Counted from the stretch's first letter, positions 52,020 through 62,567 are shown. The stretch: DNA of 64,000 bases from Ichthyophis bannanicus (GCA_033557465.1 CM066040.1:325580297-325644296), one strand, 5' to 3'. Notes: generated by a model from the sequence alone, not told the origin. A program made the numbers and translations.

Positions 52020-53910
52020 AGCAAGAATCTACATGGAGCAAATTCCGCAACATTGACGAACAACAAACCACCAACATCTTAACCTCCATAAACACCACCA
52101 CCTCACCACTTGACCCCTGCCCAACTGCTTGGATCAAAGCGGCAAAAAATGAGATAAACCAGCAAATAGCCCACATTGTTAATCAATCACTAAGCCAAGG
52201 AGAAATGCCGGAGAAACTAAAACAATCTATAATAAGGCCGATCCTAAAGAATAATTCCCTCAACAAAGAAGACCCATCATCATACCGCCCCATATCAAGC
52301 ATCGCATTCCTGGCAAAAATCATAGAAAAGGCAGTACTCTTGCAACTTCAAGACCACCTCGACGAACAGGATGCCCTAGACAAACAACAATACGGATTCA
52401 GAAGAAACCATGGAGTGGAAACACTTCTAATAGCACTAATGAACAACCTACTTAAAGGACTAGAAGACACAAAGAAAATGTTCATACTCATTTTCATTGA
52501 CATCTCCGCCGCATTTGACACGGTACATCATGAGATTCTCCTTAGTAAACTAGAATCCATAGGAGTTGAGGGAACCCCCCTCAAATGGTTCTCCTCCTAT
52601 ATATCTAACAGAAGGCCTCAAGTACAATTTAATGGGGAAGAAGCTATTCCATTCACTCAAATGCAGGGCATACCACAGGGCTCAGCACTCTCAGCACTGC
52701 TGTTCAATATCTACATGCGACCCCTCTGTGACATCTTTAAAAGGCATAGCATCAACTACCACATCTATGCAGATGATATTATGCTCTACACGCAACTGGA
52801 CGTCGCCCACCCCAAATATGCACAGCTCGAAAACTGCCTGAACGAGATGTTGCTATGGCTACAGAAAAATAACATGACCATAAACCACAAAAAAACGGAG
52901 GTAATGTACATGTCCAACAAACCCAACTTCAAGTCACCTGACTCAATCACCCTGTGCAACAACACATACAAAGCAAAAGAAGAAATCAAATATCTAGGTG
53001 TCACACTCGACTGCAACCTAAGAATGGAGAAACACCTGCGTAAAACAAACAAAGCCATCTTCCATAAACTTAGGGTGATACAACCTCTAAGGAAAATAAT
53101 AGCACCAGGCGATTTCAGGTCAGTGGCTCAAGCACTAGTCATGCCACACCTCGACTACTGTAATGCCATCCTCCAAGGTCTACCCAAAAAATCACTGGGT
53201 ATCCTTCAAATGGCCCAGAATGTCGCAGCTAGAATAATAATGGGAACAAGAGTAACTGACCACATCACCCCAATATTGATCGACCTTCATTGGCTTCCAG
53301 TTGCTGCTAGGGCACAGTACAAGATGATAGTAACAACGTTCAAGCTGATCAACGACATAGCCCCCTCGTTCCTGTCCTCTCTTATCAACACACAACCAGC
53401 AAATAGGAATAGAAGAACTAACAACTTGGGAACCCTGCAGGTCCCTAACGCAATACGAACTGTGAAAACAAGTACAAGTCGCAGAGCCTTCTCTTTCGCT
53501 GCGCCCACTATATGGAATCAGCTCCCTGTTGACCTGCGGCTAACCCAGGACATGAAAAGTTTCAGGAAAGAGTTAAAAACCCACCTATTTAAATGCTATT
53601 ACAACCAGCCATAAGTCACAAAATCCAGGAAAACGTAACAAAGTAAACTGATAAATACGTACTTTGTAAATCCGCCTTGTGTAACCATGTATAGCCAAGT
53701 AAAATGTGATTTCCTCAACCTGTAAATATGTATTATATAAATGTAAATATGTTTACCCCCAAAACTTTAACCATGTGTGCCGTGACCCCCCAAGTCCTCT
53801 ATGTATATGCTCCCCCACCCTGTCCTGATCGACGTCCCCAAAAGAAGAATCAAACCGCTACTGATCGCTGGAAGCAGCGGTATATAAATGTGTTCTAAAT
53901 AAATAAATAA
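51451..53910 (+). mobile_element. L2-clade LINE (family A), 5'-truncated, with intact polymerase frame
   Basis: It starts in the linker between endonuclease and polymerase, at three tandem copies of a 15-bp unit (CTATTAAAAAGGGAA, 51451-51500). Then a linker frame (to 52019), the reverse transcriptase frame (52016-53614), a 3' UTR of about 260 bp and an (AAAT)n tail near 53895-53910. The tail contains GCAGCGGTATATAAATG. The endonuclease is absent. The element is followed directly by the Penelope-like fragment. Confidence 0.88.
52016..53614 (+). CDS. L2-clade reverse transcriptase (ORF2 C-terminal two thirds)
   Basis: An open frame of 532 codons. LINE polymerases copy the element RNA at a nicked chromosomal site. 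Motifs in order: SSYRPISSIAFLAKIIEK near residues 88-106, QYGFRRNHGVETLL near 125, FIDISAAFD at 160-168 (motif A with Asp162), GIPQGSALSALLF near 218-230, YHIYADDIMLY with YADD at 251-254, HKKTEVMYMS near 291-300, then LDYCNAILQGLPKK, ITPILIDLHWLPVAA and FRKELKTHLF at the C-terminus. All visible catalytic Asp residues are present. The start is simply the first ATG of the frame. The missing endonuclease and the frameshifted linker make autonomous activity impossible. Confidence 0.88.
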   Translation: MKQESTWSKFRNIDEQQTTNILTSINTTTSPLDPCPTAWIKAAKNEINQQIAHIVNQSLSQGEMPEKLKQSIIRPILKNNSLNKEDPSSYRPISSIAFLAKIIEKAVLLQLQDHLDEQDALDKQQYGFRRNHGVETLLIALMNNLLKGLEDTKKMFILIFIDISAAFDTVHHEILLSKLESIGVEGTPLKWFSSYISNRRPQVQFNGEEAIPFTQMQGIPQGSALSALLFNIYMRPLCDIFKRHSINYHIYADDIMLYTQLDVAHPKYAQLENCLNEMLLWLQKNNMTINHKKTEVMYMSNKPNFKSPDSITLCNNTYKAKEEIKYLGVTLDCNLRMEKHLRKTNKAIFHKLRVIQPLRKIIAPGDFRSVAQALVMPHLDYCNAILQGLPKKSLGILQMAQNVAARIIMGTRVTDHITPILIDLHWLPVAARAQYKMIVTTFKLINDIAPSFLSSLINTQPANRNRRTNNLGTLQVPNAIRTVKTSTSRRAFSFAAPTIWNQLPVDLRLTQDMKSFRKELKTHLFKCYYNQP

Positions 53911-53914
53911 ATAA

Positions 53915-55109
53915 ACTAGAACAAAAAAGTAAAAAACATATTAGAAGACAAAACCAGATGAGCAATAAAAAAACTATAAAAATAGAAAACCAGATAAGAT
54001 TAAGAGAAGAGATAAAAACAGTAAAAACAGAAAAAAAGAGAGGGTGGAAAGGATAAGGGGGAAGAAGAGGTGAAAAAGAGGGGAGGGAGGGCGGGGGGAG
54101 GGAGGGAGGAAGGGGGAAAAAAAGGAGGCAGAGAAGGAGAGAGGGGAAGAGAGTGGAAAAGGGAGGAGGGGAGGGAAAGGGAGGAGGAAAGGGGGGAAGG
54201 ATGGATAGGGTAAAAACATCTTGCAAACATTGATAAAAAGACCAAGTTAAAAAAAGGGAAAGGTAATACTATAGGATAAAAAGATAAAAGTATATGAAGT
54301 ATATATATAAATGTATAAAAAACGTAAAAAGAAAGCGGGGAATGTAAAACGTGTATGCATGATTGAACATAAGAGTTGCCCGAGAAGACAGATTGAAGAT
54401 AAGCCCTTAGTGGCACACTGGGTTTCTGCACAACATATTCTTTCTGATTTGAAGTCTGTTGTGATCAAGGTAGTGAGACCCCTTTGGAGAGGAGGCAATA
54501 TTGACAGGATTTTATTGCAATTAGAACAGAAATATATATTTAATTTGGGTTCCTTCATTCCACATGGACTCGACATGGACCAAGACCTCGCAGTTTTCCT
54601 CTGAAATGTTCTTATGTTATCTACCTTTTATGTTCACAATTTTTAATCACACTTTTTTAAGCACTCCCCAATCCATATTTCATCTATTTGTATGTTTTAT
54701 CACTATGTTTTAATGTGATGGTTTTACTTTTCCCGCTTGCTTTTAAAAATTTTAATATATTTATATAGACATACTTCATACACTTTTAGCTTTTTATCCT
54801 ATAGTTTTATCTTCCCGCTTTTTTATTTTGGTCTTTTTATGAATGTCTACAACATGGTTTTTACTCTATTCTTCTCCCCCTTTCTCCTTCCTTTCCCTCC
54901 CATCCTCCCTCTTCCACTCTCTTCCCCTCCCCCTTCCTTTTTTCCCCTTCCTCCCCCTTCCTCTCTCCCTCTTTTATCCACCTACCCTTTCCCCTCTCTT
55001 TTTACTGTTTTTACCTCTTCTCTTAATCTCTGTTTTTCCGTTTTTATAGGTCTTTTTATTGCTCATCTGGTTTTGTCTTCTATGTTTTTTATTTTTTTGT
55101 CCTAGTTCC
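53915..55109 (+). mobile_element. Penelope-like element fragment between inverted arms
   Basis: Long inverted arms: 53915-54345 (for example GACAAAACCAGATGAGCAAT) pair with 54737-55109 (ATTGCTCATCTGGTTTTGTC), with a purine/pyrimidine-rich middle of unequal length. The single-copy loop holds the end of a Penelope-type ORF (54355-54603). Inverted repeats bordering 5'-truncated copies are a known habit of Penelope-like elements. The arms contain no clear hammerhead core. The left arm directly touches the L2 tail. Confidence 0.75.
54355..54603 (+). pseudogene. Penelope-like GIY-YIG endonuclease C-terminus
   Basis: About 82 codons ending in a TGA. IEHKSCPRRQ, then PLVAHWV, then PLWRGGNIDRILLQLEQKYI and a FIPHGLDMDQDL end match the order at the C-terminus of vertebrate Penelope-like ORFs, after the GIY-YIG catalytic part. 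The catalytic GIY-YIG residues themselves and the reverse transcriptase are absent (5' truncation). Assignment rests on motif recall. Confidence 0.7.
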
Positions 55110-56062
55110 CTTTTAACACTTTTTATTTTATTCACTCTTTCAATAAGTTTTATTTTGTTTTCTTTATCTCTGGCTTATTCCCTTTTTACCCCACTTTATT
55201 TATCGTTTTATACTTTCACAGTATATATTAATCTTCATTGTTTGAGGTTTTTAGTATGTACTTTTTAATGTTCTGGTGTCCCTGATTAATATCCCCCTTT
55301 CTTTCCCTTTCCCCCTTTTTTCCTCTCCCCTTCCCCTTCCTTTCTTTTCTTTCTTCCCCTCCCCCTTTACGCCATTTCCCCTTTTCCCCTTCTCCCTTCC
55401 CCCTTCCTCTCTCCCCTCTCCTCTCTCCCCATTCCACCTTCCCCCTCCCCTCTTCCCCTTCCCCTACCTGCCCCCTCTCCTCCCTCCCCCTCTTCCTCTT
55501 CCCTTCCCCTTCCCCTTCCTCCCCCCTCTCCTCTCTCCCCTTCTCCTGGTTCAAACATCTCATTCATGATACGAAGGAATATGTATTTCACTCATAATTT
55601 ATGTTCCCTTGACAGGTTTATTATGTGATGAGTGTTATATTTTCTTTGTCTTTCCTCCTGACTTCATGATCAGTCAGTGCCATGAGAGTATATTAAATGG
55701 ATACCATGGCCTTTCACAATACTTCCCCTTTTTTTGGCCAAATTACATGCAGTCCCTTCCAGTTCTGAATCATAGAAATGGAGCCGTCTTTTTATTACCA
55801 CTTCACAGCCGGCTCATGGTATTATAATAGCAGTGTATGTCCCCTCGCTTCAGTGAAATAGGGGTTTCCCATTTCTTACACTTTTCTGTCATTGATGTTT
55901 TAGGACTTTAATAAATTGTTTCCATCAGGTGCAGGTCTGATTGCAGACAATGCCTCCCCTGTGGATGCTCTTTAGTTTTTAACAGTGTTATTGCATCTCC
56001 AGCCTGTTTCAGCTGTTTTCTTATTGATTACTTTTTAACATAAGACTTATGCACATTTATTA
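55110..56062. other. Pyrimidine-rich tract and unrecognised sequence
   Basis: The plus strand over 55295-55550 is nearly all C/T (CCCCTTCC and CTCTCC units) and opens long spurious frames on both strands. The rest shows no family match. Confidence 0.6.
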
Positions 56063-56160
56063 TTTATGTTTTTAGTCCTATTATTTATTTATTTAACCAG
56101 ATTTGTATACCACTTTATCCTACAATCAAAGTGGTTAAAAATACAACTGTGGAATTACAT
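56063..56160 (-). repeat. SINE/L2-type tail fragment
   Basis: A TTATTTATTTATTTAACC run followed by TTTGTATACCACTTTATCC, the complement of a SINE or L2 3' end. It lies just upstream of the CR1 5' edge. Confidence 0.5.
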
Positions 56161-56179
56161 AAAACACAAGGGAAGGGGT

Positions 56180-57080
56180 GAAGGACTAGAAAAAGGGACT
56201 GCTACTTCTGGAGAGAGATCTGCAATTGTGAGTATATACTTCTGGGAATTTTCTGAAAGGACTTCTTTGTATTAAAGCTAATTAATCTGTGAACCCAGTG
56301 GTTTTTGTTAAATCAATCAGGGCCTAGTAGCAGCAGTTTAAGTTTAAATTTAAAACACAGAAGAGAATTTTCTGGTTACATTTCATACCCAGCAGAGAGC
56401 TTGTAGTTTAAATTTAATACTCACTCGGGGCCTAGTATCAGCAAAGTACTTTTAGTTTAAATTTAAAACACAGAAGAGAGTTTTCTGGTTAAATTTAGAA
56501 CCCAGCAGAGAGTTTGTAGTTTAGATTTCATAATAAGTCAGAGCCTAGCAGCAGCAAAGAGCTGTAATTTAAATAAAATCAGAATATAACTTAGCATAAA
56601 AGGCAAAACAGGGTCAGTACTCTTTGAGAAACAAATAAAGTCTTCTAGAGACCTTTACAAAGAGACCTTCTACCTAGGGGGCAAGAGACCTGTGAAACTT
56701 TTTCAATAGTGTTAACACCAGGTGGCAGGTCAAAAGGCCATTTTGAAAGACTCCTTCTATCCAAGCAAGGACTGTTAATCACCCAGGAAGTTGGTCACAG
56801 CTTACCTCAGCAGCACAGGCATAAATAGCTCAACCAGAGCTCTGTGATCCTCAGTCTTGAAGGACTAGAAAAAGGGATTGCTACTTCTGGAGAGAGATAT
56901 GCAATTGTGAGTATATACTTCTGGGAATTTTCTGAAAGGACTTCTTTGTATTAAAGGTAATTAATCTGTGAACCCAGTGTTTTTTGTTAAATCAGTCAGC
57001 GCCTAGTAGTAGCAGTTTCTATCCAAGCAAGGACTGTTAATCACCCAGGAAGTTGGTCACAGCTTACCTCAGCAGCAAAG
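56180..57080 (+). promoter_or_regulatory. Repeated 5' leader of CR1, possible promoter monomers
   Basis: A 159-bp unit (56180-56338, starting GAAGGACTAGAAAAAGGG) recurs at 56859-57017 with few differences. A 58-bp unit (56758-56815, CCAAGCAAGGACTGTTAATC) recurs at 57018-57076. Between them, AGTTTAAATTTAAAACACAG units repeat near 56338, 56452 and 56520. Repeated 5' monomers drive transcription in some LINEs. That role is inferred here. Confidence 0.6.
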
Positions 57081-57430
57081 GACAGTGTAACGTGTAGCAG
57101 CCCTCTTTTAATAAGTGTTATTTCCTTCCCTCCCTCCCCAACACCCACCCACCCCTGCAATAATCATAGCTTTATAGGTACTTACACATCTTAAAGGAAA
57201 GGAGGTGCTCTCAGGTGAAGCTTATTATTCAAATCAATCATACACTAAGGACCTGAGGTTAATTAAGCTTCAGGTGAACAAGGTATATTAAATATATTAG
57301 GTACAGTTTTATTAGTATAAATATCCATAGCAACCCTTAGTAAGTAAAGAACTTAAAGCTTAAAACTAAGATGCAGACAGCAGTCTAGCAGTGACATGGG
57401 GGCTTTCCAGATTTTTGCATTGAGTGTCAC

Positions 57431-57654
57431 ATGTATGATTTTCTCACAGTAGGTGAGGGGTCTTACGTGTGCACTAGGTGCAAGGAGCTCTTTGCTCTCA
57501 GGGAACAAGTCTGTTCTCTAGAGGCTAGAGTAGCAGACTTGGAAAAAATAAGAAAGACAGAGAGGTACATAAACGAGACCTACAGGGATATAGTCCTGAA
57601 GTCCCACCTCCAGTCTGGCAGCATCCCTGTTGCCATGGAGGAGAGAGGTCACGT
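57431..57654 (+). pseudogene. CR1 ORF1 N-terminal part (Cys motif)
   Basis: About 75 codons: YVCTRCKELFALREQV with a CX2C pair, then a heptad-like segment (QVCSLEARVADLEKIRK), as in the zinc-binding/coiled-coil N-terminus of CR1 ORF1. An upstream segment near 57405-57430 encodes a further Cys-containing stretch. The frame is cut by the insertion at 57655, and a shift just upstream means it would not join the esterase part in phase. Confidence 0.65.
57640..57654. repeat. 15-bp target duplication of the inverted-repeat insertion (left)
   Basis: GGAGAGAGGTCACGT is repeated exactly at 58929-58943, immediately after the insertion. Confidence 0.85.
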
Positions 57655-57712
57655 AACCCAGTAAAAACCGTGGAGGCAAGGAAGGAACTATAATACCACC
57701 TTTATTTCATAA

Positions 57713-57767
57713 AGCCAGGCCCGACACAGGCCGTGTTTCATTTATGCCTTCCTCAGGGGCTTTGGCT
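57713..57767 (-). ncRNA. Hammerhead-ribozyme-like motif, left arm
   Basis: Mirror copy of the right-arm motif on the minus strand: CTGAGGA core, GAAA core, a stem III of ACAC/GTGT and the two-part stem I (AGCC and GCCC with their complements). It differs from the right arm by one base just before GAAA (T for C). A stem II is not evident. Confidence 0.55.
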
Positions 57768-58785
57768 ATAACAACATATAAAAAATTCATTTAAAACAAA
57801 CAAATTCATCATAAATATACATATATAAGCCACTCAAAACACTAAAAACACTAAAAAATTCATAAAAACTGTAAATAAATAATTAAATAAATAATTAATT
57901 AGATACTAACTGCTAAAGTACAGCGAAAGTCTGTGAACCAACAGACAGATAAATAAATAAATAATTAATTAAATGACTGTATACGTATGATACGTGTATA
58001 ATCACATATATAAGAACTTATAGACACATATAAAGTACATATCATACATATAATTATGGTTATTATTGATTTTTGTACCATTGAAGATTTTTATAGGGTA
58101 CAGTTAATTGGATTAGCTCTTCTATTCTCTTTTCTCTTTTCCCTTCAGTTATCATTGTGGCAAGAAAATCATATAGGTAAGAATGTGATAAATGATTTTC
58201 AGTACATCAAATTGTGGGTTATGTTGTTTCTTGGTCACAAATAGGTTTATAAATGGGTGATTTAATTAATTAATAAAATATATTTTTTAGTTTATTTACT
58301 ACATAATAATCTTTATTGATTTATTTTCAATTTTTAGTTAATGATCTTTTTAGCCATTTAACTTTTTCAGTCTAGTTTTATAACTGTATGGTTTTATATG
58401 TATGATATGTACTTTTTATATATATGTTATTTATTATTATTAGTTGGATTCATTTAGAGTAAATAGATACTTCATTGTGTGTCACTAATTTATTAAGTTT
58501 ATTGAGTATTTATTAGTGTGACCATGTGTCTATAAGTTCTTATATATGTGATTATACACGTATCATACGTATACAGTCATTTAATTAATTATTTATTTAT
58601 TTATCTGTCTGTTGGTTCACAGACTTTCGCTGTACTTTAGCAGTTAGTATCTAATTAATTATTTATTTAATTATTTATTTACAGTTTTTATGAATTTTTT
58701 AGTGTTTTTAGTGTTTTGAGTGCCTTATATATGTATATTTATGATGAATTTGTTTGTTTTAAATGAAATTTTTATATGTTGTTAT

Positions 58786-58840
58786 AGCCAAAGCCCCTGA
58801 GGAAGGCATAAACGAAACACGGCCTGTGTCGGGCCTGGCT
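58786..58840 (+). ncRNA. Hammerhead-ribozyme-like motif, right arm
   Basis: Stem I pairs AGCC (58786-58789) with GGCT (58837-58840) and GCCC (58793-58796) with GGGC (58831-58834). Conserved CTGAGGA lies at 58797-58803 and GAAA at 58814-58817. Stem III pairs ACAC (58817-58820) with GTGT (58826-58829) around GGCCT, placing C58830 at the predicted cleavage site. The 10 bases between the two cores (AGGCATAAAC) do not form a good stem II. So the layout is hammerhead type I, with a decayed or minimal stem II; activity is doubtful. Confidence 0.6.
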
Positions 58841-58943
58841 TTATGAAATAAAGGTGGTATTATAGTTCCTTCCTTGCCTCCACGGTTTTTACTGGGTTGC
58901 TGTTGGTACGTGGACTGTGCTTTTTGTTGGAGAGAGGTCACGT

Positions 58944-59580
58944 GACAGGAAGAGCATCACCCTGGTGTGGCAGGAAGTGATCCTGTAACTAGGACCTGTC
59001 CTCCAGGTGATGTAAAACCTTCTCGCACTGAGGATGTTTCTCCAGGGTCATGTGCCCATGAGGAAAGGGTTAGGAAAGCTATTATAGTTGGCGATTCGAT
59101 CATTAGGCATGTAGATAGCTGGGTGGCTGGTGGACATGAGGATCGCCTGGTAACATGCCTGCCTGGTGCAAAGGTAGCGGACCTCACACGCCACCTAGAT
59201 AAGGTCTTAGATAGTGCTGGGGAGGAGTTTGCTGTCTTGGTACTTGTTGGTACCAATGACATAGGAAAATTTGGTAGGGAGGTTCTGGAGGCTAAATTTA
59301 GGCTTTTGGGTAGGAAGTTGAAATCCAGAACTTCCAGGGTAGCGTTCTCCGAAATGTTTCCCGTTCCACATGCAGGAGCCAAAAGGCAGGCAGAGCTCCG
59401 GAGTCTCAATGTGTGGATGAGACAATGGTGCAGAGATGAGGGTTTTGGATTTGGTAGGAACTGGGGAACATTCTGGGGAAAGGAGGGGCTCTTCTGAAGG
59501 GATGGGCTTCACTTTAACCGGGATGGAACCAGGCTGCTGGCATTAACCTTTAAAAAGGAGATAGAGCAGCTTTTAAACTA
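58944..59580 (+). pseudogene. CR1 ORF1 SGNH esterase part
   Basis: An open stretch of 176 codons at 58967-59497 with IIVGDSIIRHVDS (block I, catalytic Ser in GDS) near residue 40 and LVGTNDIGKFG (block III) near 93. The catalytic Asp-His motif DGLHFNRDG follows at about 59500-59530 in another frame, after a shift near 59470-59500. SGNH esterase domains are known in ORF1 of CR1 elements and related LINEs. They may act on lipids or membranes during retrotransposition. Confidence 0.8.
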
Positions 59581-59616
59581 GATAATAGGGGAAAGCCGGC
59601 AGTCGCCCAAGAGCGC

Positions 59617-60486
59617 ATGGTTCGGAAGAATGTATCCTTGAAGGATACTACCAAAAGCAGAGAGGTTCCAAAAAAGAGTAAAGTAGCCCAAATGCCCTCG
59701 AGTATGGAGCAAACAGACCTTAAAGATCCCAAATTACCCATGCCTACCAATAGCCAGATTAATATGAATAAAATACAGTCTCCAAAATGCTTGTATGCAA
59801 ATGCTAGAAGTATAAGAAATAAGATGGGGGAGTTAGAATATATAGCACTAAATGAGAGGTTAGATATGATTGAAATATCAGAGACATGGTGGAAGGAGGA
59901 TAACCAGTGGGACACTGTGATACCTGGATACAAATTATATCGTAATAATAGAGCTGATCAAATTGGTGGAGGGGTTGCGCTCTATGTTAGAGAGGGCATT
60001 GAGTCAGAAAGGATTAAAGTTTTGCAGGAAACAAAATTTGCTGTAGAATCTCTATGGATTGAAATTCCATGTAAAAAGGGGAAGGCGATGGCAGTGGGGG
60101 TGTACTATCGACCGCCTGGCCAGAATGAAAAAATGGATGATGAAATGCTCAAAGAAATCAAGGAAGCTAACAAAAGTTACAGCGCAGTAATAATAATAGG
60201 TGATTTCAATTACCCCGGTATCGACTGGGTCAGTATCACGGCAGGACATGCTAGGGAGATAAAGTTCCTAGATGAAATAAATGACTGCTTCTTGGAGCAG
60301 CTGGTTCATGAACCGACCAGAGGGGAAGCCATATTAGACCTAGTCCTTAGTGGAACACCAGATCTAGTGCAAGAGATAAGGGTGTTGGGGCCACTTGACA
60401 ATAGTGATCATAGCATGATCGCATTTGATTTAATTAGTGGAGAAGGGATAGTAAGGAAATCCAAAGTACTAGCTTTTAACTTTTGA
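59617..60486 (+). pseudogene. CR1 ORF2 endonuclease
   Basis: 289 open codons. After a Lys-rich start come LYANARSIRNKMGELEYIAL (near residue 59), IEISETWW near 84 (Glu of the endonuclease site), GGGVALYVREGIE, VGVYYRPPGQNE, IIGDFNYPGIDW near 191 (the GDFN motif) and DNSDHSMIAFDL near 262 (SDH). All catalytic landmarks are visible. A TGA at 60484 ends the frame where the family continues with a KRGDYDKMR-like segment. The start lies 35 bp after the ORF1 end region. Confidence 0.85.
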
Positions 60487-61008
60487 AAGGGAGACTATGA
60501 TAAAATGAGGAAAATAGTTAAGAAAAAAACTAAAAGGAGCAGTTGCAAAGGTTAAAGACTTACATCAAGCATGGGTGTTGTTGAAAAATACTATCTTGGA
60601 AGCCCAGACCAGCTGTATTCCACGCTTTAAGAAAAGTGGAAGGAAGTCCAAAAACTGCCAGCATGGTTTAAAGGTGAGGTCAGAGAGGCTGTTGTTGCCA
60701 AAAAAGCATCTTTCAGGAAAAGGAAAAAAGAGCCAAACAATGAAACCTGGAAACAGCACAAGCACTGGCAAGTCAAATGCAAGGCATTGATAAGGCAGGC
60801 AAAGGACGAATTTGAGAAGAAGCTTGCAGCGTACACAAAAATGCGAAATAAAGACTTTTTCAAGTACATTCATAGCAAAAAACCTGTGAGAGAGTCATTT
60901 GGTCCATTAGATGATAGAGAGGTTAAAGGGACACTAAGAGGCGACAAGGCGATAGCGGAGAGACTGAATTAATTCTTTGCTTCGGTCTTTACTGAGGAAG
61001 ATGTAGGG

Positions 61009-62021
61009 ATGTTACCCATGACTGAAGTGGTATTTAAAGGTGTGGAAGAATTGAAGGAAATATCGATACATCGGGAAGATGTATTACAACTATTAGATAA
61101 ACTGAAGAGTAGCAAATCACCTGGGCCAGATGGTATACATCCAAGGGTGTTGAAAAAACTGAAATATGAGATTACAGCCCTGCTATTAGTAATCTGTGAA
61201 TTTTCATTAAAATCATCTGTAATACCTGAAGACTGGAGAATCACGAACGTAACGCCAATTTTTAAAAAGGGTTCCGGAGTGAACCAGGAAACTACAGACC
61301 GGTGAACCTGATGTCAGTACGAGGAAAAATGGTAGAAACCATCATAAAGAAAAAAATGACTCAGCATGTAGATAGTCATGGCCTAATGAGAGACAGCCAA
61401 CATGGCTTTAGACAAGGAAGATCTTGTCTTACTAATCTGTTATGTTTTTTTGAAGGTGTGAATAAACAGGTGGAAAAAGGTGAGTCAGTTCATATTGTGT
61501 ATCTGAACTTTCAGAAAGCCTTTGACAAGATCCCTCATCAGAGACTTTTGGCAAAACTAAAGAGTCATGGGATAGGAGGCAGTGTACTATTGTGGATCAG
61601 GAACTGGTTAAAAGATAGAAAGCAGAGGGTAGGGCTAAATGGCCAATTTTCCCAATGGAGAAAGGTGAATAATGGTGTACCCCAAGGATCTGTGCTGGGT
61701 CCACTGCTTTTTGACATATTCATAAATGACCTGGAAAAGGGAATAACGAGTGAGGTTATCAAATTTGCAGATGACACAAAACTATTTAAAGTTGTTAAAA
61801 CCCAAGAGGATTGTGGAAAATTGCAAGAGGATCTTGATAAATTGGAAGACTGGGCATCAAAAGGGCATATGAAATTTAATGTGGACAAGTGCAAAGTTAT
61901 GCACCTAGGGAAGAACAACCCAAACTATGGCTACACGATGCAAGGTTCCAAATTAGGAACCACCACCCAGAAAAAAGATTTAGGCGTCATTGTGGATAGC
62001 ATGTTAAAACCCTCGGCCTAG
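61009..62021 (+). pseudogene. CR1 ORF2 reverse transcriptase
   Basis: Two frames joined by a shift near 61280-61305. The first (61009-61305) has LKSSKSPGPDGIHPRVLKK and VIPEDWRITNVTPIFKKG. The second (61302-62021) has QHGFRQGRSCLTNLL, VYLNFQKAFDKIPH (motif A; the family Asp is Asn in LNFQKAFD), [15 protein letters not shown] (motif B), IKFADDTKLFKVV (active site) and MHLGKNNPNYGY. The motif A Asp-to-Asn change and the stop at 62019-62021 would disable it. Confidence 0.85.
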
Positions 62022-62051
62022 TTTGCAGCGGCAGCCAAGAGAGCAAATAGT

Positions 62052-62567
62052 ATGCTAGGTATCATAAGGAAAGGAATGGAAAATAAAACAAAAGATATTA
62101 TAATGCCTCTATATCGTTCCATGGTGAGACCACACCTTGAATATTGTGTGCAATTCTGGTCGCCGTATCTTAAAAAGGATATAGCGATATTAGAAAAGGT
62201 TCAGAGAAGAGCCACCAAAATGGTTAAGGGGATGGAAGGATACTCCTATGAAGAAAGGCTAAAAAGGTTAGGGCTCTTTAACCTGGAAAAGAGCCGGCTG
62301 AGGGGAGATATGATAGAAGTCTATAAATTAATGAACGGAGTAGAACGGGTAAACGTAGATCGATTGTTTACATTATCAGAATATAGAAAGACTAGGGGAC
62401 ATGCAATGAAGCTACAGGGTAAACTATTTAAGACTAATAAAATAAAATATTTTTTCACTCAACGTGTAATCAAACTCTGGAATTTGTTACCGGAGGATGT
62501 AGTAAAGGATGTTAGTGTAGCTGGTTTTAAAAAGCTTTGGACCAGTTACTGGAGGAAAAATCCCTAA
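62052..62567 (+). pseudogene. CR1 ORF2 C-terminus
   Basis: 171 open codons in the same family order as elsewhere: [56 protein letters not shown] and [18 protein letters not shown]. It continues from the polymerase after a stop (TAG at 62019). The full C-terminus is present up to the natural stop at 62565. Confidence 0.87.

Larger units (their letters stand above)
57655..58928. mobile_element. Inverted-repeat insertion with hammerhead motifs, probably Penelope-like
   Basis: The left arm (57655 to about 58035) is closely complementary to the right arm (about 58500-58898), with an A/T-rich loop of about 460 bp that has no long frame. The right side has 30 extra bp (58899-58928) beyond the arm. 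A perfect 15-bp target duplication flanks it. Each arm has a hammerhead-ribozyme-like segment followed by AATAAAGG. Hammerheads in the repeats, inverted arms and a short one-sided extension are all reported for Penelope-like elements. No Penelope coding sequence is present here, so the family call is an inference. Confidence 0.7.

Noticed and set aside
55228..55591. Charged Arg/Glu/Gly-rich minus-strand frames
   Set aside because: Reverse reading of a C/T-rich tract; no independent signal.
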